NCBI GenBank assembly: GCA_008727115.1
Contig: CP044131.1
Coordinates: 3,224,001 to 3,288,000 of the forward strand
DNA length: 64,000 nt
Direction: 5' to 3'
DNA from: Comamonas testosteroni
Lineage (GTDB): Bacteria > Pseudomonadota > Gammaproteobacteria > Burkholderiales > Burkholderiaceae_C
Shown here: positions 17,430 through 25,693 of the stretch, piece by piece
Numbering within the stretch: the stretch's first letter is position 1
How the letters are laid out: each line of letters opens with the position of its first letter
Position numbers and translations under genes: made by a program
Notes under the pieces: generated by a model
What the model was told of the DNA's origin: nothing
Database searches by the model: none
The model's input: only the letters and a program-made list of their open reading frames with translations

Positions 17430-18512
17430 ATGGACAACATCGACGTCCTGGTTCTCAAGGCATTGCGTGACTGGCGTAGCGCCGGTCAGCGCGCCCTGCT
17501 GGCCACGGTGGTTCGTACCTGGGGCTCATCGCCGCGCCCCGTGGGCTCCATGATGGCCTTGCGCGAGGATGGTCGCGCCATTGGCTCGGTATCCGGAGGC
17601 TGCATTGAAGACGACTTGATCGCCCGCCATACCAAGGCGCTGAACCAGAATCTGGGCATTCCAGACGCGCCGCCCGCGCTGGTGCGCTACGGTGTCAGCG
17701 CCGACGAGGCCCACCGCTTCGGCCTGCCCTGCGGCGGCACGCTGGAGCTGTTGCTGGAATTCAACCCCGACGCGGCCAGTCTGCAAAAACTGGTGGCCCA
17801 GCTGGAGTCAGGCTCACTGGTCAAGCGCAGCGTTGACTGCAGCAGCGGTGAGGTGACACTGCAAACGGCCGAGCAGCCCGTTGCGCTGGAGTTCGACGGC
17901 CGCACACTCACCAACCATCTCGGCCCCGGCTACCGCATGCTGCTGATCGGTGCCGGTGCCCTGTCCGAATATCTGGCCACCATGGCCTTGTTCAATGGCT
18001 TTACGGTCACCGTCTGCGACCCGCGCGAGGAATACATGGGCAGCTGGTCGGTACACCAGGCCAGCAGAGTCACCGATATGCCGGACGATGCCGTCACCGC
18101 CTTCAAGCCCGATGCGCGCAGCTGCATCGTCGCCCTGACCCACGACCCCAAGCTCGACGACCTGGCCTTGCTCGAAGCCCTGCACAGCCCGGCCTTTTAT
18201 GTCGGCGCCATAGGCTCGCGCCGCAACAACCACGCCAGGCGCGATCGCATGATGGAGCACTTTGGCGAGACCGAGGCCTCGCTGGCCAAGTTGCGCGGCC
18301 CCATCGGCCTGTATATCGGCAGCAAGACGCCGGCGGAAATCGCCGTGAGTGTGATGGCCGAAATTCTGGCGGTGAAGAACGCTGTATCACTGCCGCAGGC
18401 CATGTCGGTCGAAGTGGCCAAGCACGAGCATGACATCGCCATGAACGAGTCCGCCACGCATTGCGCAGCGCCTGAAATCAACCGTCCGGGCAGTGCTGCA
18501 CGGCTTCACTGA
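17430..18512 (+). CDS. xdhC: XdhC/CoxI-family molybdenum-cofactor maturation protein
   Basis: The 360-residue XdhC/CoxI family protein is expected to sulfurate or insert Mo cofactor into the hydroxylase encoded just upstream. The N-terminal XdhC domain has ATVVRTWGSSPRPVGS and GSVSGGCIEDD, and CGGTLELLLEF follows. The C-terminal Rossmann-like domain has LLIGAGALSEYLA, then GAIGSRRN and the late GPIGLYIGSKTPAEIA. The start at 17430 (MDNIDVLV) is likelier than 17403. A hairpin lies between it and the cytochrome gene, consistent with lower production of an assembly factor than of the enzyme. Confidence 0.9.
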   Translation: MDNIDVLVLKALRDWRSAGQRALLATVVRTWGSSPRPVGSMMALREDGRAIGSVSGGCIEDDLIARHTKALNQNLGIPDAPPALVRYGVSADEAHRFGLPCGGTLELLLEFNPDAASLQKLVAQLESGSLVKRSVDCSSGEVTLQTAEQPVALEFDGRTLTNHLGPGYRMLLIGAGALSEYLATMALFNGFTVTVCDPREEYMGSWSVHQASRVTDMPDDAVTAFKPDARSCIVALTHDPKLDDLALLEALHSPAFYVGAIGSRRNNHARRDRMMEHFGETEASLAKLRGPIGLYIGSKTPAEIAVSVMAEILAVKNAVSLPQAMSVEVAKHEHDIAMNESATHCAAPEINRPGSAARLH

Positions 18513-18615
18513 AGCCGCTCCCGCAAGGCGGCTTAACAAGTCGCAACACAAAGAGCAGCCTGCGGGCTGCACTATGCTTTTGGAAGCACTCAAGCGGCGT
18601 AACATTGCCGCCTGA

Positions 18616-19641
18616 ATGACGACCGCCAAGAAAAAGAAAACGCCTGCGCGCAAGCGCGGCACTGCCTCCAAAGCTTCAGCCTTCAGCTTCTCCCGCATCA
18701 AGCGCTTTGCGCTATCTGCCGGGGCAGCGGCTCTCGCCAGCTTTCAGATTGCCAGCTGCAGCTTCAACCCCGGCACTTCTGCCGAAAAGCTGCTCGACCA
18801 GGCCCTTGCTGCCCTGCATATTCCTGCTCTGGATAGCCTGAACCAGACGCTGCAGGCCTTTCGCAAAAACGGCTGGCCTGACTTGCAAGGGCCAAGCTCG
18901 CCCTCCATTGCCCACTCGGGCAGCGTGGCCGGCAGGGTCGATAGAGCTGACACCAACGCTGCGGCTCAGAGCACACGCTTTGCCAGCTGCCCTCAGTTCT
19001 TTCCGGGTGGCAAGGCCCCGGCCTTGCAATGGCAGCCCCATGAGCGCGAGCTGTGCTTTTCCGGCTTTGCCGTATTGCATAACGGCAGCACCAAGACCCC
19101 GGTTTTTGTCGCCCAGCGGCTGAATCGAAAAATGCTGCAGCAAGCGCAGGGTCTGCAGCGCACCGACAAGTTCTATGCCGATGCCCGCCTGCCGCGTGCC
19201 GAGCGCTCCGAGCTGGACGACTACAAGCGCTCGGGTTATTCACGCGGCCACATGGCCCCGGCTGCCGACATGAACACGCCCGAAGCCATGGCCCAGAGCT
19301 TCAGCCTGGCGAACATGGTGCCGCAGAACCAGAGTCACAACGCCGGAGCCTGGAGCCAGGTGGAACAGGCCACGCGCAAGTACGCACTGCGCGCCCAGGG
19401 CGATGTCTATGTCTTCACCGGCCCGGTATTCACACAAAACGCATCCACCATCGGTGCTGGCAAGGTGGCCGTGCCTGACTACATCTTCAAGCTGGTTTAT
19501 GACGCCAGCACGCGCAAGAGCTGGGTGTACTGGCAGGCCAACAGCGCCGGCACACGCATGGGCCCGCCCATCAGCTACGAAGAATTCACCCGCCGTACCG
19601 GCATGCCACTGCTGTCCAGTGTGGGCTTGTCGCAGGCATAA
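18616..19641 (+). CDS. DNA/RNA non-specific endonuclease (NucA-like), exported
   Basis: The 341-residue nuclease has the beta-beta-alpha-metal core of the NUC family. The motif is SRGHMAPAADMNT (usually DRGHL/M), with the catalytic His, followed by LANMVPQNQSHNAGAW with the metal-binding Asn. A Lys/Arg-rich stretch of about 30 residues precedes a hydrophobic segment ending IASC (Cys48). This looks like an export signal, possibly a lipoprotein signal with an unusually long n-region. Such enzymes degrade extracellular or periplasmic nucleic acids. It is a single gene with no obvious immunity partner. Confidence 0.88.
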   Translation: MTTAKKKKTPARKRGTASKASAFSFSRIKRFALSAGAAALASFQIASCSFNPGTSAEKLLDQALAALHIPALDSLNQTLQAFRKNGWPDLQGPSSPSIAHSGSVAGRVDRADTNAAAQSTRFASCPQFFPGGKAPALQWQPHERELCFSGFAVLHNGSTKTPVFVAQRLNRKMLQQAQGLQRTDKFYADARLPRAERSELDDYKRSGYSRGHMAPAADMNTPEAMAQSFSLANMVPQNQSHNAGAWSQVEQATRKYALRAQGDVYVFTGPVFTQNASTIGAGKVAVPDYIFKLVYDASTRKSWVYWQANSAGTRMGPPISYEEFTRRTGMPLLSSVGLSQA

Positions 19642-19644
19642 AAA

Positions 19645-19726
19645 ATGAGCTGACTGCGCACGTCCTTCAAAGGATTCAGGGTGATTCAACCCTGAACTCA
19701 AAGAATGGCGTGCGCCATCAGCTCAT
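19645..19726. terminator. large branched palindrome after the nuclease gene
   Basis: ATGAGCTG with GCGCACG pairs with CGTGCGC and CAGCTCAT, and an inner hairpin TTCAGGG/CCCTGAA sits in the loop. It lies between convergent genes, so it may end transcription from both sides or be a repeat unit. Confidence 0.55.
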
Positions 19727-19771
19727 ATTTCAAGAGCAGTCTGCAGCAGTAGAAGCAGAAGCTCTGTGAAT

Positions 19772-20071
19772 TCAGGCGGCCTCGCCCGACAGCTTGCGCA
19801 CCACGTCGGACAGTACCTGCGCCTTCTGACGCGTGCGCTCATTGGCCATGCCCGTGAAGCCACGCTTGGTGGCCGTGTGGTGCAAGGTATGGCTGACTTG
19901 CTTGCGGTACAGCGCACGTGCACGGTCACGCATGCCGCGAGCGCGCTGCAGGTGCAGGCGGCGCTGGGCCGGGCTCAGCTTGCCCAGCTCGGCGTCGGAC
20001 TGAGAAAGATCGTAGAGCTCACGCTCATTGGTGGCGAGAAGTTCATGCGCGGAATGGATCGCACGGCCCAT
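19772..20071 (-). CDS. conserved small hypothetical protein
   Basis: The 99-residue, highly charged protein is rich in Arg, Lys and Gln, with long predicted helices and no signal or membrane segment. Blocks such as LSPAQRRLHLQRARGMRDRA and HTATKRGFTGMANER look like a conserved family, but I cannot name it. GC use matches the chromosome. The basic helical character is compatible with nucleic-acid or ribosome binding, which is inference only. It is a single gene facing the nuclease gene, from which it is separated by the palindrome. Confidence 0.6.
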   Translation of the reverse strand: MGRAIHSAHELLATNERELYDLSQSDAELGKLSPAQRRLHLQRARGMRDRARALYRKQVSHTLHHTATKRGFTGMANERTRQKAQVLSDVVRKLSGEAA

Positions 20072-20182
20072 AGTTGGCTCCTGTCATCAAATGAAATGAA
20101 AAAAGCACTTTGGACGTCAACACATCCAAAGTGCTTCGGTGAGTACAGAGCAGCACTCTAGGGCAGCTTGCCGCCGCAGCCG

Positions 20183-20212
20183 CCAATACCGCACCCGCGA
20201 GAGCGGTATTGG
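20183..20212. repeat. 10-bp perfect inverted repeat
   Basis: CCAATACCGC and GCGGTATTGG are separated by 10 bases, in the 236-bp gap between the small gene and dsrE. No T run follows, so an operator or hairpin is more likely than a terminator. Confidence 0.5.
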
Positions 20213-20307
20213 ACAGTGACCAGCGGGCTTAGTGGCTTTTAGAGTCTCTAAAACGACCCAGAAAACCTAAGGTTTGCGGTTGAGATCAAGGGCTGTGTTA
20301 GCGGCTC

Positions 20308-20664
20308 TTAGAAGGTGATGACCTTGTCGGCCGCCAGCGTCCAGTCCGCCAGCTCGGGCAGCGTGCCGATTTCCACGCCCGCAATCAGCGTCAGCCCAGC
20401 CAGCCCGCGCGCCAGCACACAGGTGCGGCACAGCTTGACGGCCACGCCCTCGGCCACAAGATGCTCGACCATGGTCTGCAGACCGCTGCCCGCACCGTCA
20501 TGCTGATGGGGCAGACCGACCACGGTGGCATCGGACATCAAGAACACCTTCACCTCAGGCTTGTCATCGTGCCCACGCAAGGCCGTCGCCACGCGCAAAG
20601 CCGACAAACAACGCTCGCTGCCATAAGGCGCGGCGTGAACGATCAAAACGATTTTTTGTGTCAT
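20308..20664 (-). CDS. DsrE-family sulfur-relay protein
   Basis: The 118-residue protein has the DsrE/F fold: KIVLIVHAAPYGSERCLSAL at the start, VFLMSDATVVG in the middle and LCRTCVLARGL with two Cys (one expected to carry persulfide). DsrE proteins pass sulfane sulfur between TusA-like and acceptor proteins. It is downstream of tusA and yedE on the same strand, separated from tusA by an interspersed palindromic repeat. The start at 20664 (MTQKIV) follows GAGAAA; the TTG at 20682 is less likely. Confidence 0.82.
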   Translation of the reverse strand: MTQKIVLIVHAAPYGSERCLSALRVATALRGHDDKPEVKVFLMSDATVVGLPHQHDGAGSGLQTMVEHLVAEGVAVKLCRTCVLARGLAGLTLIAGVEIGTLPELADWTLAADKVITF

Positions 20665-20715
20665 GGCGAATTTCTCAAACAAGGATTCAGAGCGCAGCGC
20701 CTAAAACCGCCACAC

Positions 20716-20814
20716 CCCAACAAAGAGACAGCGAGCAAGGGCCGCCCCGCAGCGAGGCTGTCGTCCCCCTCCGCGAAGCAGAGAGGGGGAAGGCGCAAAG
20801 CGCCTCAGGGGGTG
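20716..20814. repeat. interspersed palindromic repeat, copy B
   Basis: This 99-bp element is almost identical to copy C (31035-31133). It contains GAGCAAGGGCCGCCCCGC, CCCCCTCCGCGAAGCAGAGA and a hairpin GGCGCAAAGCGCC, and ends CTCAGGGGGTG directly at the tusA stop codon. The hairpin stem differs from copy C by paired changes. Confidence 0.9.
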
Positions 20815-21054
20815 TCACTTCCGAATCAAGTATCGGATCGTGGGTCCGTCTTGCTGAATCTCCAGCACTTCATAGCCGTGGTTCTTGGCGTCCAGCGGGA
20901 TGTTGTTGATGGACTGCGGGCAATCCGACACCACTTCCAAAATCTGGCCGGGCTGCAGGCTGGGCATGGCTTCCAGCGTGGCCACGGCGGGATAGGGGCA
21001 GGGCTCGCCCAGCATGTCGAGGCGGAAGTCGGGAATGTATTTGCTATCACTCAT
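20815..21054 (-). CDS. TusA-like sulfur carrier protein
   Basis: The 79-residue TusA/YedF-type protein carries the signature GEPCPYPAVATLEAM, with Cys19 as the persulfide-forming residue. It starts 17 bp downstream of yedE, so the pair is an operon. In characterised systems a YeeE/YedE-type transporter with a TusA-like partner imports thiosulfate (TsuA/TsuB). Related YedE/YedF pairs have been linked to selenium. Which applies here is not decided by the sequence. The start at 21054 (MSDSKY) is preferred over a long upstream extension. Confidence 0.88.
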   Translation of the reverse strand: MSDSKYIPDFRLDMLGEPCPYPAVATLEAMPSLQPGQILEVVSDCPQSINNIPLDAKNHGYEVLEIQQDGPTIRYLIRK

Positions 21055-21071
21055 GATGAAGAATCCTTTGA

Positions 21072-22283
21072 TTACGCGATGCTCGCTGCAGCAGCGGCCA
21101 GACGGGCTTTTTGGGCAAAGAAATGCTTTTCCCACCACAGCACCAGGCCCAGCGAGATACCCAGCATCACATAGGTCACCAGCAGGCCGCCTTGCGGGCC
21201 CAGTTCCTTGAGCAGGTTGACCTTGTCGTAGTTGACGGCGATCACGGGAGCCAGATCGTCCCAGACCAGCGCCAGCAGCGTGGAGCCGATCACATTGCCC
21301 AGGCCCACCCACCAGTAGTGCACCTGGCCCTCAACGGCGCGGTACATCCAGCCGGTTTCGCAGCCGCCGGCCAGCACAATGCCAAAGCCGAACAGCAGGC
21401 CGCCGATGACGGCATTGGGGCCGGCCCAGAAAATCTTGGGGTCCATGCCCAGTTGCACATAGCTGTAGATGCCGATGGTGCCCACGGCCATGCCGGCAAT
21501 GATGGCCTTGGCCATCTGCGTGCGGCCCGTGATCCACAGGTCGCGGAATGCCGAGGTAAAGCAAACCTGGGCGCGCTCGATGATCAGGCCAAAGGCCAGA
21601 CCGAACAAAATTGCCATGCCCAGCTTGGGCGCTTCAGCGGCCTTGCAGATGCCCCAGGCCACGCAGGCCAGAAACAGTGCCATGCCGATGCGAAAACGAC
21701 GCTTGGCCTGGGCCTCGCGCTGGGCCAAAGGCTTGGGTGCGCTGACTTTTTGCAGCTTCACGGGAATGCGGAAGATGGGCAGCAGGCTGACCTTTGCACC
21801 TGCCAGCGAGCCAATGGCCGTGGCAATCGCAAAGAACCAGGCGTGCAGCGAGAACTGGGGAATGCCGGTGAAGAAAGCGGCCAGATTGCAGCCCATGGCC
21901 AGACGCGCACCAAAGCCCGCGATGATGCCGCCGATGATGGCCTGATACACACGAATGCGGTGGTTGGGCATGCGCAGCTTGACGTTATTGGCCCAGAGCG
22001 CGGCCGAGAAACAGCCGACGAACATGCCGATGATCATCAGCCCGTCAATGCGCGTCAGCGGCGTGCCCTCCAAGCCGATGACTTTGAAGTAGCCCCAGTT
22101 GCTGAGGTCCACGCCCGCGAACTGCAGCAGATGCCCACCCCAGCGGGTGAACTCCCCGGTCACGGCCCAGAAGGTGCCGGTGATGCCGAAGTAATACGCG
22201 GATAGAACGCCCGCCGCAATGACTGCGGGTACGGGCGACCAGAAGCGCACCAGGTATTGGTGCTTGAAGTCTTGCCAGCTCAT
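21072..22283 (-). CDS. YedE/YeeE-family sulfur-compound transporter
   Basis: The 403-residue polytopic membrane protein has about ten hydrophobic segments. Conserved Cys-bearing motifs are GARLAMGCNLAAFFTG, ERAQVCFTSAFRD and GIVLAGGCETGWMYRA; the family uses such cysteines to bind thiosulfate along the pore. It is followed after 17 bp by tusA and then dsrE, which fits uptake coupled to cytoplasmic sulfur relay. The start at 22283 (MSWQDFKHQ) is chosen because AGGAAA lies upstream; a GTG at 22301 is possible. Confidence 0.88.
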   Translation of the reverse strand: MSWQDFKHQYLVRFWSPVPAVIAAGVLSAYYFGITGTFWAVTGEFTRWGGHLLQFAGVDLSNWGYFKVIGLEGTPLTRIDGLMIIGMFVGCFSAALWANNVKLRMPNHRIRVYQAIIGGIIAGFGARLAMGCNLAAFFTGIPQFSLHAWFFAIATAIGSLAGAKVSLLPIFRIPVKLQKVSAPKPLAQREAQAKRRFRIGMALFLACVAWGICKAAEAPKLGMAILFGLAFGLIIERAQVCFTSAFRDLWITGRTQMAKAIIAGMAVGTIGIYSYVQLGMDPKIFWAGPNAVIGGLLFGFGIVLAGGCETGWMYRAVEGQVHYWWVGLGNVIGSTLLALVWDDLAPVIAVNYDKVNLLKELGPQGGLLVTYVMLGISLGLVLWWEKHFFAQKARLAAAAASIA

Positions 22284-22512
22284 GCCTTGCTTTCCTGCCA
22301 CGCCTGTATGCGTGGACGTTTTTCCAGTCGCACCAGCAAAAAAGACGCAAAAACCATTGGCTTTTGCGTCTTCGACAAACTGATGGATGGCTACAAAAGG
22401 TGCCCTCTCAGGGGCGGCCAGCGCAAAGAAAACCTCTCTGACACTGGCACAGGCACAGGCTGGCGATTATCCGCCTGCGGCCTCAGGCCTGCAGCCGGTG
22501 CCGGCGCTTACC

Positions 22513-24732
22513 TTACTGGGCTGCTGTGTCACCCGCAGCAGGAGCAACAGCAGCGGCTGGCTCGGCTGGAGCAGTCACCGCTGTGGCAGCGGGTGCACGC
22601 TGCCAACTGGCTGGCAGCACACTGTCCAGCCAATGCATGCGCCAGGCCAGCAACACTGCCACCGCAACCAGCGCCAGCACACACAGGGTGTTGCGCAGGC
22701 CATGGCTGTCGGCATAGGGATCAGCCAGGCTGCGCTTGGCGTTCAGCGGCACCTTGGCGGTTTGCGACAGGCTTTGCCCCAGGCCCAGATTGATGTTCAT
22801 GCGGCCATTGATGGCCCAGCCACTGGCATCCAGAATCGGCCCCAGGCTGCGCTGGCGCAGCTTGAGCCAGGCAATCATCATGCTGGGGCCAGAGATGGCC
22901 AGGATGATGCCCAGAATGGCCATGGGAATCCACGGGCCCAGCTCGATGAACTTGCCAAAGATGCCCACCAACACTGCACTCAAGGAACCCAGAGCCACGC
23001 CAATGGCGGCCACCGTGCCCACATCGGTCTTGCGCGGTGCAGCAGCGGGGGCCAGTTCCTTGGGTGCGGTCGTCAGCTTGGCGGCGCTATCGCTCAGGTT
23101 GGTGTTGACCAGGTCGTTCTTGGCTGCAGCGTGCTTGGCCACCTGCTCCTCGATCATGCGCAGGAACTTCTTGTAAGGCGAGAAGAAGGCCTGGCCAATA
23201 CTGGTCGGGTTGTCGATGAGCTTGACGATGGTCGCATCCCAGTCATTGCCCGCGCGGTCATAGAACACGCCGTTGCGGCCCACGAACAAGAAGTCCACAT
23301 CACCGGCGGTGAAGGCCGCCACAATCGTTTTCTTCTCCGCACCGCGCCTGCATTCGCAGTAGGCCAGATAGGTTTTGGCCATGGCCGCCAGCGCCGAGTG
23401 GGCAGCGGCATCGACCACCTCCACGGTCAGATCGCAGCTGCGTCCATCCAGGAACAGCGTACCGGCCTGAAAGGCAGCACCCTCGCGGCGGTAGAAGCTG
23501 GAGAAGGACACAAAGTTGTTCAGCAGCGGCAGCAGATCACGCTGCAGGCGGATCAGCTTTTCCAGCGCCATGGCCTGCTCGGCATGCTCCTTCTCCGCCT
23601 CATCCTGGTCGAGTAACTGCGCCAGCGACTGCTGCATTTCGCTGACCTGCAACTGCAGCACTTCGGCTTCGCTGATGGCACCCAGCGGCGTGGCGGGGCA
23701 AGCCGCCAGCCACTGCTGGCAGTTGGCCAGCATGGTCTTGAGCTGCTCCCATTGCTCTTCAGTGATCGCGACCAGCGCTTCACCGAACACCGGCTGTACG
23801 GCCTGCTCGCGCAGCGTCTGCAAAGCGGCTGCCCAGGCAGGGTTCACACCCTGCACCAGCGGCAGGCAACGCTCGCCGGTCACGCTGGCCAGTGGCAAAG
23901 CGGCCAAAGACTCCGATGCATTGCTGAGCACCTGGGCACCCAGAGCTGCATACCCTTCAGCCGTGGGGTTGAGCGGTGCACGCGCATTGGCATCGAACTC
24001 CACCAGTCGCGTGCGCGCAAAAAAGTCATCAATCTTGGCCTGGACAGCATTCACCGCCTCGGCCGCAGCCAGCGCCAATGCACGCGGCTGCAGATGGCAG
24101 CCCAGCTCGGCAGCCTGCGCAAACCAGGTCTGCAGGCTTTGCACATCCGCCCAGAAGGCATCGGCCTTGCTGCGGTCAATGCCGGACACGCCATCGCTGC
24201 CGTCCACGGCACCATACAGCTCCTGGATGCGCGCGATCAGCGCCGCCAGCGCCTCATCGCCCTCTGCAGTGACTGCGCTGACCACACCGTCACCGTTGAA
24301 GCGCAAGGCCTGCAGCGATGCCAGACGCTGCTGCACCTGCTCCAGCGTGATGGCCTGGGCGTCGGGCTGGCCGGCCAGGACCAGCACGCGGCGGGCTTCG
24401 GCCAACAGTTGCGCACCTTCGGGCGTCGCGTCATTGATGCTGGCCAGTTGCAGCACATCACCGCCATCGGCCAGCACCTGCGGGTCACGCACACGGGCCA
24501 CGGCCCACTCGCAGGCGGCCACCAGCTCGGGCGGGCGAATGCGCCCATCCTTGCTCTCGTCAATCAGGTCCAGCGTGACGCTGTCGAATTCAATGCCTCT
24601 TGTGGGGCAGGCCAGCGCCACCCACAGCTTCTGATCCAACTCTCCGATATGGGCAATGTCCTGGCCTGTGCGTATGACCACCTGGTCCACATCACCGGCG
24701 CGGAAAAACTGCCACTCATAACTCTGCTGCAT
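22513..24732 (-). CDS. large conserved membrane protein with EF-hand-like loops, function unknown
   Basis: The 739-residue protein is of a family I cannot name. The N-terminal 190 residues contain three EF-hand-like loops: DLIDESKDGRI (about 55-66), NGDGVVSAVTAEGDE (146-160) and DGSDGVSGIDRSKAD (177-191). A long Ala-rich helical middle is followed by three hydrophobic helices near 565-615 and 680-695, then an Ala/Pro tail. The loops suggest a cytosolic or periplasmic domain sensing calcium, which is inference only. The gene stands alone, 230 bp upstream of yedE on the same strand. The start at 24732 (MQQSYEW) is preferred over 24786. Confidence 0.7.
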   Translation of the reverse strand: MQQSYEWQFFRAGDVDQVVIRTGQDIAHIGELDQKLWVALACPTRGIEFDSVTLDLIDESKDGRIRPPELVAACEWAVARVRDPQVLADGGDVLQLASINDATPEGAQLLAEARRVLVLAGQPDAQAITLEQVQQRLASLQALRFNGDGVVSAVTAEGDEALAALIARIQELYGAVDGSDGVSGIDRSKADAFWADVQSLQTWFAQAAELGCHLQPRALALAAAEAVNAVQAKIDDFFARTRLVEFDANARAPLNPTAEGYAALGAQVLSNASESLAALPLASVTGERCLPLVQGVNPAWAAALQTLREQAVQPVFGEALVAITEEQWEQLKTMLANCQQWLAACPATPLGAISEAEVLQLQVSEMQQSLAQLLDQDEAEKEHAEQAMALEKLIRLQRDLLPLLNNFVSFSSFYRREGAAFQAGTLFLDGRSCDLTVEVVDAAAHSALAAMAKTYLAYCECRRGAEKKTIVAAFTAGDVDFLFVGRNGVFYDRAGNDWDATIVKLIDNPTSIGQAFFSPYKKFLRMIEEQVAKHAAAKNDLVNTNLSDSAAKLTTAPKELAPAAAPRKTDVGTVAAIGVALGSLSAVLVGIFGKFIELGPWIPMAILGIILAISGPSMMIAWLKLRQRSLGPILDASGWAINGRMNINLGLGQSLSQTAKVPLNAKRSLADPYADSHGLRNTLCVLALVAVAVLLAWRMHWLDSVLPASWQRAPAATAVTAPAEPAAAVAPAAGDTAAQ

Positions 24733-24861
24733 GAAACGTCCAAACTTCCGGGCACACTTTGCCCTGTCCATGCGCCCTGCAGCCAAAGGCTGCGCGCGCT
24801 CTCTGCTATCAAATCGCTGAGTTTAAAAGTCATTCGTGCCGCAAAAATGGTGACATTTGTG

Positions 24862-24876
24862 AACTCTTGAAGAGTT
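24862..24876. promoter_or_regulatory. short palindrome upstream of gntR
   Basis: AACTCTT and AAGAGTT flank a central G. It lies 25 bp left of the larger inverted repeat in the divergent region between the large membrane-protein gene and gntR, and could be a second operator or part of a promoter. Confidence 0.4.
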
Positions 24877-24900
24877 TTTGAACAGCGCGATTCATCACCA

Positions 24901-24932
24901 CAAATAAAGTATCAGTTTGAATACTTTATTTG
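24901..24932. promoter_or_regulatory. 12-bp perfect inverted repeat, candidate GntR operator
   Basis: CAAATAAAGTAT (24901-24912) and ATACTTTATTTG (24921-24932) are perfect inverted copies with an 8-base spacer, ending 26 bp before the gntR start. The inner GTAT-N8-ATAC matches the dimer-binding geometry of GntR regulators, so autoregulation is likely. Confidence 0.65.
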
Positions 24933-24958
24933 CTAAACTGCATCCACTTCTATCTGCC

Positions 24959-25693
24959 ATGAGCTCCGTGTCCCCCGCCCCACAGACCCGCGACAAGCTG
25001 CATCTACAGCTGGCCCGGCTCTTTCGAAACAAGATCGCAACTGGCGAATGGCCAGTCGGTGACAGCATTCCCACCGTGGAAGAGCTGGAAGCCCTGCATG
25101 GCGTCTCGCGCACCACGGTGCGCATGGCTGTTCATGCACTGGTTGACGAAGGCCTGCTGGAGACACGCAAGCGCGGCGGCACCAAGGTCATGGGCCAGCC
25201 TTACAAGCCACCCTCCTTTTTGCTGCCTACCACCTGGCAAGAGCTGGTGGCCTTTGGGGAGCAGATTCAGCAAACCACGCTGCAGCAAGCCAATGACAGC
25301 GTGCCACCCATTCCCGCCGGCTTTCCCAGCCCCGGCGAGCTGGCTCCTGCCTATACCTATTTTTTGCGCGTGCACAGCCATGACGATGCACGGTTTTGTC
25401 TGTCCGAGCTGTATCTGGCGCAAGACCTCTATCCCAAGCTGCAAGAGCAACTGGAGCGCGCAACGCTGGCTCAGGCACTGGGCAGCGATCCATCGCAAAT
25501 CGCCACAGCCCGCCAGTACCTGAGCGTGGCCCCCGCCGACGAACTGATTGCCGAGCATCTGGGCGTGCCGCTGGGCACGCCGCTGATGCAGGCGCTGCGC
25601 TGGGCCTGCAACCCGCAGGGCTTGATCGTCTACTGGGCCAAGGTACGCTTCATCAGCGAATACGTACACATGGAAATGGACTTGCTCAAATGA
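24959..25693 (+). CDS. GntR-family regulator (HutC/UTRA type)
   Basis: The 244-residue repressor-like protein has an N-terminal winged helix-turn-helix (residues about 12-78, with VEELEALHGVSRTTVRMAVH and EGLLETRKRGGT). The C-terminal region is a UTRA-type effector domain ending in the typical YVHMEMDLLK-like strand. Its stop overlaps the start of the next gene (ATGA), so it is co-expressed with an SDR dehydrogenase. A 12-bp inverted repeat just upstream is the obvious candidate operator. The effector is unknown, but the context suggests a hydroxy acid or aromatic-acid breakdown product. Confidence 0.88.
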   Translation: MSSVSPAPQTRDKLHLQLARLFRNKIATGEWPVGDSIPTVEELEALHGVSRTTVRMAVHALVDEGLLETRKRGGTKVMGQPYKPPSFLLPTTWQELVAFGEQIQQTTLQQANDSVPPIPAGFPSPGELAPAYTYFLRVHSHDDARFCLSELYLAQDLYPKLQEQLERATLAQALGSDPSQIATARQYLSVAPADELIAEHLGVPLGTPLMQALRWACNPQGLIVYWAKVRFISEYVHMEMDLLK

